DNA of 6,327 nucleotides from an uncultured Saprospiraceae bacterium (lineage in GTDB: Bacteria > Bacteroidota > Bacteroidia > Chitinophagales > Saprospiraceae). A program made the position numbers and the translations under genes. Below the pieces are notes generated by a model. The model saw only the letters and a list, made by a program, of their open reading frames with translations, searched no databases and was not told where the DNA came from. Below, piece by piece: positions 1 to 4,674 of the stretch; position 1 is the stretch's first letter, and the number at the start of each line of letters is the position of its first letter. Location: contig CALFYH010000357.1 of NCBI GenBank assembly GCA_937952155.1, positions 1 through 6,327 on the forward strand, written 5' to 3'.

Positions 1-331
1 AATCTTCATATTTTTGACTGGTTTTGAAAAGATTTTGGGTAAGATAAGTAGGCTTATTGGCTCCCATATTACTTTCTGAATACACCCAATAAAATACCGC
101 AGCATCGGCATTGGGCATATCTTTATCGTTGGCAAGGGTAAGATTTTTCCCGTCGTACATCACTGCCGAGGCTTCGCACCATACTTCGCGGCCATTGGCT
201 TGTAATCCTGACTGAAAACAATCCATCAGTCCTTCTTTTACAATAATACCCCCATTTAAAAGCTTTGTTCCAGGGCGTTGGCAACCTATCAAACAAACAA
301 GAGAAAATAAAGAAAGGAATAATGTTTTCAT
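1..331 (-). CDS. Lipoprotein of unknown function, N-terminal 110 residues (cut by window start)
   Basis: The frame starts at the ATG at 331-329 and stays open to the window edge. The first residues, MKTLFLSLFSLVCLIGCQ, form a signal peptide with a lipobox L14-I15-G16-C17, so the protein should be lipidated on Cys17 and anchored in a membrane. The mature part seen here is soluble in character. It contains a stretch around residues 49-71 (EVWCEASAVMYDGKNLTLANDKD) whose 'E-A-S-A-V-x-Y-D-G-K-x-L-x-L-A-N-D' pattern resembles the first blade of periplasmic β-propeller proteins (phytase-like or SdiA-regulated type). That resemblance is only suggestive and I do not assign a function. The gene lies 71 bases downstream of the tpiA stop, beyond a terminator, so it probably has its own promoter. 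If the trpG/tpiA junction is an assembly error, this gene belongs to the tpiA locus and not beside trpG. Confidence 0.8.
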   Translation of the reverse strand, partial: MKTLFLSLFSLVCLIGCQRPGTKLLNGGIIVKEGLMDCFQSGLQANGREVWCEASAVMYDGKNLTLANDKDMPNADAAVFYWVYSESNMGANKPTYLTQNLFKTSQKYED

Positions 332-344
332 TGGAATACGGTGT

Positions 345-1052
345 TTATAAAAACACGGAGAAATGAAAATATGCATTCCTTCTTTTCTCCGTGTCCGAAA
401 ATCTACATACGAGATTTGATAATATTGGTAAACTCACGCGACTTGAGAGAAGCACCACCGATAAGTCCACCGTCCACATCAGGACAAGCAAAAAGTTCGT
501 CAGCATTTTTTTCCCACCAGGTGTCATGATAGACTCAGGATGAAACTGCACGCCGTATGTGTGGAAAGTACGATGTCGTGCTGCCATGATCTGACCATCC
601 TCATCCAATGCTGTAACCACCAATGCATCTGGAAAACCATCAGATGTGATCACCCAAGAATGGTATCTACCAGCATCAAAACATTTGGTTATTCCCAAAA
701 AAATGGGATCATGTTCTTCCGTCTGACAGACTGTAGTTTTCATGCCATGAAATACAGTATTTAGATTTTTTAGCTTGCCACCATATACCTCACCGATTGC
801 CTGAAGGCCCAGACATACACCAAATATTTTTTTAGTTGGTGCATAGGTTTCTATGACTTGTTTCAACAAGCCTGCGTCATCAGGCAAACCTGGACCTGGC
901 GACAATATTAAATAATCATATTGCTCTAGTTCTTCGATTTCGAATTTATCATTAAGTAAAACAGCTGCATCTTCTCCTGTTATCTCACGGATCAAATGCA
1001 TTAGATTATACGTAAATGAGTCGTAATTATCGATGATGACTACTTTTTTCAT
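345..1052 (-). CDS. trpG: Anthranilate/aminodeoxychorismate synthase glutaminase subunit (TrpG/PabA) with foreign C-terminal tail
   Basis: This class I glutamine amidotransferase hydrolyses glutamine and passes ammonia to the chorismate-binding subunit (TrpE or PabB) for tryptophan or folate synthesis. The start MKKVVIIDNYDSFTYNL is canonical. The oxyanion segment SPGPG is at residues 51-55, the nucleophile Cys80 in GVCLG, and the catalytic His171 and Glu173 in QFHPES. Residue 83 is Leu where His is common (CLGHQ). TrpG/PabA proteins normally end near residue 187-195, around the K-K-M-L-x-N-F-L helix (181-188 here). From there to residue 235 the frame is tpiA sequence read out of frame, followed by that gene's terminator, giving a meaningless hydrophobic tail. 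The authentic part is therefore about 1052 to 488. The start lies 50 bases after the Asp-box gene's stop, in the same direction, and I see no promoter between them. TrpG and PabA cannot be told apart here because no partner gene is present. Confidence 0.88.
   Translation of the reverse strand: MKKVVIIDNYDSFTYNLMHLIREITGEDAAVLLNDKFEIEELEQYDYLILSPGPGLPDDAGLLKQVIETYAPTKKIFGVCLGLQAIGEVYGGKLKNLNTVFHGMKTTVCQTEEHDPIFLGITKCFDAGRYHSWVITSDGFPDALVVTALDEDGQIMAARHRTFHTYGVQFHPESIMTPGGKKMLTNFLLVLMWTVDLSVVLLSSRVSLPILSNLVCRFSDTEKRRNAYFHFSVFL
349..394 (-). terminator. Intrinsic terminator after tpiA remnant
   Basis: The 11-base arms at 353-363 (acacggagaaa) and 384-394 (tttctccgtgt) are perfect reverse complements around a 20-base loop. 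Three more pairs (365-367 with 380-382) form beyond one mismatch. Read on the minus strand, the stem starts 8 bases after the tpiA stop and is followed directly by TTTTAT, as expected of a Rho-independent terminator. It fits the tpiA end, not the trpG frame, which reads straight through it as coding sequence. A smaller inverted repeat (gtgttt 341-346, aaacac 351-356) overlaps its 3' side. Confidence 0.75.
403..510 (-). pseudogene. tpiA: Triosephosphate isomerase, C-terminal 35 codons only (5' part missing)
   Basis: On the minus strand, 510-403 reads K-N-A-D-E-L-F-A-C, then PDVDGGLIGGASL, then K-S-R-E-F-T-N-I-I-K-S-R-M and TAG. The segment PDVDGGLIGGASL is the signature C-terminus of triosephosphate isomerase: the Gly-Gly phosphate-binding turn of the last β/α unit and the start of the final helix. 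The K-N-A-D-E-L-F helix before it is also typical. A whole enzyme has about 250 residues. The active-site Lys, His and Glu and the flexible loop should all lie upstream and are absent. Further upstream this frame reads H-D-T-W-W-E, which is trpG out of frame. The fragment has no start codon of its own and lies in a different frame from trpG. It keeps a native stop and a terminator, so it is the intact end of a real gene that was cut off at about 488-512. Confidence 0.9.
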
Positions 1053-1102
1053 TTTATATAATTGCGTGAAGCATTTAAATCCAATTTTTCAATCAATAAA
1101 AA

Positions 1103-2659
1103 TCAATGAACAACAACCTGTCTTTCGGTTTTTGTTTTCCCATCTAGATTGAGTCTAATGAGATAAACACCCGTAACAAGTGCCATCTGTTTCAAATTTA
1201 TTTCATCAATATAAGAACCAAATGGCCTGAGTTCATGATCAATAATGGTCTTTATCAACTGCCCGTTTATATCATGGATTGCCAATGATACAACAGTATT
1301 TTTTTTCAATTTGTACGATACATAACTGACATCTTTTGACGGATTCGGAAAATTTGTAAACTTAGTTTCTGTACTTGCTTGACTTTCCTTTACTGAAGTG
1401 TTCAATGTCTTTTCGATAGGCGTAACATCAGTAAGCACACTAAGGCTACCTTCATGCAATCGCGTCCAAATAGGTCTTACGATACCATTATGTGCTACAA
1501 TATTGGTATAATCACCAAAAAAAATACCATCATTCGGCACAAAAGGTGTTTCTGATATTTTCCGATTTATAAATGTTTGGCCGCCATCTTGCGATACTGC
1601 CATATACACATCAGTAGCCAAATTGTCGTGATTTCTACGATCATAAAAGACAAAATACAAGAAACCAGTTGTTTGATCAATTGCCATCCAAGTAAAAAAT
1701 TGCTGTTTGCCGGCGGCATCATCATTGACTCTGATAGGAGAAGACCAAGTTGCACCTTGATCAGTAGATTTTGCAAGCCATACATCCGTATCGTCACTAC
1801 CATTTCGTTGGTCTGTCCAGTTAACATAAATGGTACCTCGATATTGGCCGTTGCTAAGGTCACAAACGGTAACAGGAAGTCCATTTGCCCTTGATATTCC
1901 AGGTATGGAATAGTCCCAACCAGTGGGCATAGGATCTATTTTGATCTCCTTATCGAGCCACGTATTGCCCTTGTCTGTTGATTTGTTGAAAACAATTCCA
2001 TTAGGTCCAGCCCATGCTACATAAATCTGACCTTCAGGTCCTACAGCTGGTACAGCACCTTCGACTGTATTGTCACTATCAATGCAATCACCATCAATAT
2101 GGTTTATTTTTAGGGCAGGAGACCAAGTTTCGCCTTGATCTGTAGATTTCGAAAAAAGGATATTACTCTTTAGGGCCGGATCACCTGAACCATAAGAATC
2201 AAATTGTGTCCATGTTAGATACAAGGTATTGTCTGTTCTATCTATGTCACACCAATGTTTGTCTTGTGCTTTAGTACCATTGAGCCCTGTATATGAACCA
2301 TCATTCCAAGTCTGACCATGGTCGACCGTTTTTTGGCAAACTATACGATCTATCCAATTGCCATCGGCTGGATTGGACAAATGAAAGAAATAAAAATGGC
2401 CTACTGTATCTACAGAAATTACAGGGTCGCCCCAAACTCCATGCGAAGATGTCAATCGGTGTGTACTCCACGTTCTGCCTGTGTCCTGACTGATATAATA
2501 GCTATTGATATTGCATGCAGCAATCAGTTGAGCAGGATTTTTAGGATTCATCATAATGGATGGCTCATTGGGATTCCTTTCAGTACTTATGGTAATATTT
2601 TGACCCAACAAGGCAATATTCGAGATACAAAACAAAAAGAATATAATAATTTTTGACAT
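1103..2659 (-). CDS. Secreted Asp-box (BNR/sialidase-fold) β-propeller protein with T9SS type A sorting domain
   Basis: The 518-residue product has a signal peptide (residues 1-19, probable cut before Gln20). Six Asp-box motifs S/T-x-D-x-G-x-T-W/F follow at 57-64, 111-118, 172-179, 227-234, 298-305 and 356-363. They mark the β-hairpin turns of a six-bladed sialidase-like propeller covering about residues 25-410. A linker of about 20 residues leads to a C-terminal domain (about 434-518) beginning F-P-N-P-S and containing H-D-I-N-G-Q-L and L-V-T-G-V-Y-L-I-R, then ending in Q-V-V-V-H. This is the type A sorting domain that sends proteins through T9SS to the surface or medium, and it is normally removed on export. 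Asp boxes occur in many non-sialidases. I see no R-I-P motif near the N-terminus and cannot place the Arg triad, so glycosidase activity is not supported. It may bind or process a polymer. It starts 89 bases after the porT stop, without a clear promoter. Confidence 0.9.
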   Translation of the reverse strand: MSKIIIFFLFCISNIALLGQNITISTERNPNEPSIMMNPKNPAQLIAACNINSYYISQDTGRTWSTHRLTSSHGVWGDPVISVDTVGHFYFFHLSNPADGNWIDRIVCQKTVDHGQTWNDGSYTGLNGTKAQDKHWCDIDRTDNTLYLTWTQFDSYGSGDPALKSNILFSKSTDQGETWSPALKINHIDGDCIDSDNTVEGAVPAVGPEGQIYVAWAGPNGIVFNKSTDKGNTWLDKEIKIDPMPTGWDYSIPGISRANGLPVTVCDLSNGQYRGTIYVNWTDQRNGSDDTDVWLAKSTDQGATWSSPIRVNDDAAGKQQFFTWMAIDQTTGFLYFVFYDRRNHDNLATDVYMAVSQDGGQTFINRKISETPFVPNDGIFFGDYTNIVAHNGIVRPIWTRLHEGSLSVLTDVTPIEKTLNTSVKESQASTETKFTNFPNPSKDVSYVSYKLKKNTVVSLAIHDINGQLIKTIIDHELRPFGSYIDEINLKQMALVTGVYLIRLNLDGKTKTERQVVVH

Positions 2660-2748
2660 TTCGTGTATTTTGAATTTTACTTAAATAATGAACTTTATGG
2701 GAAAAATGCAGGTGATTTACCACACAATACCCGACTAAATTCAAAGGT

Positions 2749-3459
2749 TTACCCTTCAAAGTTAAAGGAAATGGTAAATATTTGTGATACTACATTTTCC
2801 AAAACACGCGCTTCGTTTTGAGTGCGATCATAGATCAGTATATTGCCTAGACCTCTTGAAAATTTAATTTCTGGTGAGAATATAAAGTATGGGTAAAACA
2901 TTTGCAGTCCCACACCTACTTCGTACTGAAAATCATGTGGTGCAATCTTTATAAGACTCTTTCTAGACTTAGAATTGGTCTGCACATCATAGCTGTATTT
3001 GAGTCCTGCTACCACAAAAAGGCGCTTGTCTTTATATGGTTCGGATTTGAACCTAATATGAAATGGCAATTCAAAAAATACCGATTCTATTTTCCTTTCG
3101 AATACTTTCGAATCAGAAACTGACGTATATTCAAACCCACGTTGTGCAAACGAAAACCCAGGAAGAAACCTAAAATCAAAATATTCACCCAATTTCAAAT
3201 TGGTAATCATGTGCATGTTAACACCAATTTCGCTTTTACCTTCTGTGACCAGAATGCTGTCATTATTTATAAAAAAACCAGATTGGTGCAACTTATATCC
3301 TGAACTATTAAATCCGACATTGATACCGAAATAATAAGATTTACGGTTAAAATCTCTAAAATTGTAATTGTCCCGACCACCTATCTGCGCGCTGAGCGAA
3401 GTCAACCATGTGAGCGCCAGTAAAAGAATGCCTACTTTTTTGCAAGGTAAATACAACAT
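2749..3459 (-). CDS. porT: PorT family outer-membrane β-barrel protein, T9SS component
   Basis: The 236-residue product has a signal peptide (about 1-24, S-L-S-A before Gln25). The rest alternates polar turns with amphipathic strands rich in aromatics, as in Y-Y-F-G-I-N-V-G-F, F-D-F-R-F-L-P-G-F-S, F-F-E-L-P-F-H-I-R-F, F-V-V-A-G-L-K-Y, Y-E-V-G-V-G-L and F-I-F-S-P-E-I-K-F. It ends in a strand with Phe near the C-terminus (I-F-T-I-S-F-N-F-E-G), typical of a small, probably eight-stranded, outer-membrane barrel. Length and pattern match PorT, which T9SS needs for secretion in Porphyromonas and Flavobacterium. The ATG at 3459 lies inside the end of ubiE, with a 28-base overlap in another frame, which implies cotranscription and perhaps coupled translation. 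The ubiE-porT order recurs in Bacteroidota and supports the name over a generic 'porin family' label. The N-terminus M-L-Y-L-P-C-K-K is slightly long before the hydrophobic core, but no better start is visible. Confidence 0.87.
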   Translation of the reverse strand: MLYLPCKKVGILLLALTWLTSLSAQIGGRDNYNFRDFNRKSYYFGINVGFNSSGYKLHQSGFFINNDSILVTEGKSEIGVNMHMITNLKLGEYFDFRFLPGFSFAQRGFEYTSVSDSKVFERKIESVFFELPFHIRFKSEPYKDKRLFVVAGLKYSYDVQTNSKSRKSLIKIAPHDFQYEVGVGLQMFYPYFIFSPEIKFSRGLGNILIYDRTQNEARVLENVVSQIFTISFNFEG

Positions 3460-4169
3460 ATGCCTGCGCTTAAAACTTTGTATCGGGCTTCAGTAAAACC
3501 CAAACTTTTGAGAATATCTAAAAAAGTTTCATAATCCGGAAAGACTTGTACCGATTCATACAGATACTTATACGCCTTTTCGTCTTTTGATTTCAACCTA
3601 CCTATAACGGGCAAAATATTTTTAAAGTATATATTAAATAGTTGTTTTAGCGGAAAATGTTTGGGTTTCGAAAATTCCAATACCATAATTGTTCCTCCAG
3701 GTTTCAGAACGCGGTACATTTCAGATAGTCCTTTTTCGAGGTTTTCAAAATTCCTGACACCAAAGGCAGCCATTACTGCGTCAAAACTCAAAGATTCGAA
3801 GCGCAAATTTTCGCTGTCACCTACTTCCATACTGATGACGTTTTGCAAATTTTGTTTTTCGATTTTCTGTTCGCCAATTTTCAACATGTTTGGAGAAATA
3901 TCCAAGCCGATGATCTTTTCTGGTTTGATACTTCGAGCCGCCTCGATAGCTAAGTCACCTGTGCCTGTCGCTATATCGAGAATGGTTTTAGGATTTTCAG
4001 CTTTGAGCAATTTGATCGCCTTTTTGCGCCATTGTATATCGATACCCAATGAAAGTACCCGGTTTAAATTATCATAAAATGGCGCAATTTTATCAAACAT
4101 TCGGGTAACCTGATGTTTTTTTGAGCCATCGGAACTGTGATACGGAGTCACTTGTATTTTATCGGACAT
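3432..4169 (-). CDS. ubiE: Demethylmenaquinone methyltransferase (UbiE/MenG)
   Basis: This SAM-dependent enzyme methylates demethylmenaquinone to menaquinone, the last step of the respiratory quinone pathway. Bacteroidota generally use menaquinone, so the MenG role is expected. The 245 residues are full length. Visible motifs are the N-terminal V-T-R-M-F-D-K-I-A-P-F-Y-D (21-33), the SAM-binding motif ILDIATGTGD (63-72), the acidic end of strand 2 in GLDIS (88-92), V-G-D-S-E-N-L (117-122), A-A-F-G-V-R-N-F (134-141) characteristic of UbiE, and the post-motif V-L-K-P-G-G-T (154-160). The C-terminus G-I-C-C-I-Y-L-A-K-K matches the family's usual G-I-x-x-x-Y-x-x-x-K ending. The ATG at 4169 gives a standard N-terminus. 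It is the first gene of the leftward unit and its 3' end overlaps the porT start. Confidence 0.95.
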   Translation of the reverse strand: MSDKIQVTPYHSSDGSKKHQVTRMFDKIAPFYDNLNRVLSLGIDIQWRKKAIKLLKAENPKTILDIATGTGDLAIEAARSIKPEKIIGLDISPNMLKIGEQKIEKQNLQNVISMEVGDSENLRFESLSFDAVMAAFGVRNFENLEKGLSEMYRVLKPGGTIMVLEFSKPKHFPLKQLFNIYFKNILPVIGRLKSKDEKAYKYLYESVQVFPDYETFLDILKSLGFTEARYKVLSAGICCIYLAKK

Positions 4170-4265
4170 ATGCTACTTTACTTACAAAGATTTGGCTTTA
4201 CTTTGAAATTATGTGATTTTTGGCCAAGCCTTATCAATTTTAAATTCATTCCAAAAATAAAAATG

Positions 4266-4273
4266 CAAAAGTA
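4266..4273 (-). promoter_or_regulatory. Candidate -7 element for ubiE-porT (TACTTTTG)
   Basis: On the minus strand, 4273-4266 reads TACTTTTG, matching the Bacteroidota -7 consensus TAnnTTTG. Transcription would begin near 4259, giving a leader of roughly 90 bases before ubiE. I see no clear TTTG -33 element at the usual distance upstream (about 4290-4300), and such an octamer is easy to find by chance in AT-rich DNA. Confidence 0.3.
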
Positions 4274-4550
4274 AGTAATTAAAAACCATAATAAGGCCCT
4301 ATTTGAATATTATTGTCATCTTGAAGTCTGATATTAAATAAAAATATGCAGTAAACACCGCAATGAAGTACACAACTTTTGGTTGTATTGGACATTACCC
4401 ATGCTACATTTCTAATATGACTAGCATTAGCTTAGGCCAAAATAGCTGGTTTGTCAACAAATACCATATAGAAATCGTTATTAAATACATGCTTATATCC
4501 AAGAATAAATACGCGTACACAAACCGATCTTTGTATCTTTAGTTAAAATT

Positions 4551-4619
4551 TACGTCATATTTTGTATATTTTTTGACATCTCAATACCATTTTAACATTT
4601 ATTTATACTAATTGACGTA
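4551..4619. repeat. Spaced inverted repeat TACGTCA...TGACGTA upstream of porU2
   Basis: The arms at 4551-4557 (tacgtca) and 4613-4619 (tgacgta) are perfect 7-base reverse complements, 55 bases apart. A related tacgttgtca follows at 4630-4639. The right arm overlaps the candidate porU2 -7 element. The arrangement could be a pair of regulator half-sites, but 7-base matches of this kind also arise by chance. Confidence 0.25.
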
Positions 4620-4625
4620 TTTTTG
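4618..4625 (+). promoter_or_regulatory. Candidate -7 element for porU2 (TATTTTTG)
   Basis: The octamer tatttttg fits the Bacteroidota -7 consensus TAnnTTTG and would place the transcription start near 4632, about 40 bases before the porU2 start. The -33 position (about 4591) reads ttta rather than TTTG, so the match is partial. A TTGACA at 4573-4578 lies too far upstream to pair with it at normal spacing. Confidence 0.3.
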
Positions 4626-4674
4626 CCGTTACGTTGTCATTTATAATTATTAACAAATTATGTATTTATTTAAT

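Larger units (their letters stand above)
4170..4674. other. Divergent, AT-rich intergenic region between ubiE and porU2
   Basis: The 505 bases between two outward-facing genes contain no convincing coding sequence, tRNA or repeat array. Frames here are short and lack family-like protein sequence. The region should hold the promoters for both directions. Small inverted repeats are present: acaac/gttgt at 4372-4376 and 4382-4386, atgcta/tagcat at 4401-4406 and 4422-4427, and tacgtca/tgacgta at 4551-4557 and 4613-4619. None has the G+C content or T-tract of a terminator. It is long for this otherwise compact locus, so a small RNA or a long leader cannot be excluded. Confidence 0.7.

Noticed and set aside
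345..490. A novel membrane-anchoring domain fused to TrpG (hydrophobic C-terminal extension).
   Set aside because: The same DNA in another frame encodes an exact triosephosphate isomerase C-terminus followed by a terminator, so the extension is an out-of-frame by-product and not an evolved domain.
505..513. A simple frameshift in the A7 run explaining the odd TrpG end.
   Set aside because: Shifting frame there yields TIM sequence, not more TrpG, and the first six-sevenths of tpiA is missing. An indel alone cannot produce that.
1567..1894. Overlapping 105-codon open frames on both strands inside the Asp-box protein gene.
   Set aside because: They are shadows of a well-supported gene with a signal peptide, six motifs and a sorting domain. 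Their products look like no family.
3661..4077. A 138-codon open frame on the plus strand opposite ubiE.
   Set aside because: It is antisense to a canonical methyltransferase, has no recognisable motifs, and reflects the codon bias of the opposite strand.
4401..4427. Inverted repeat atgcta/tagcat as a terminator or RNA hairpin in the spacer.
   Set aside because: The stem has only six pairs, mostly A-T, with a 15-base loop and no T-tract. It is not distinguishable from chance in AT-rich DNA.
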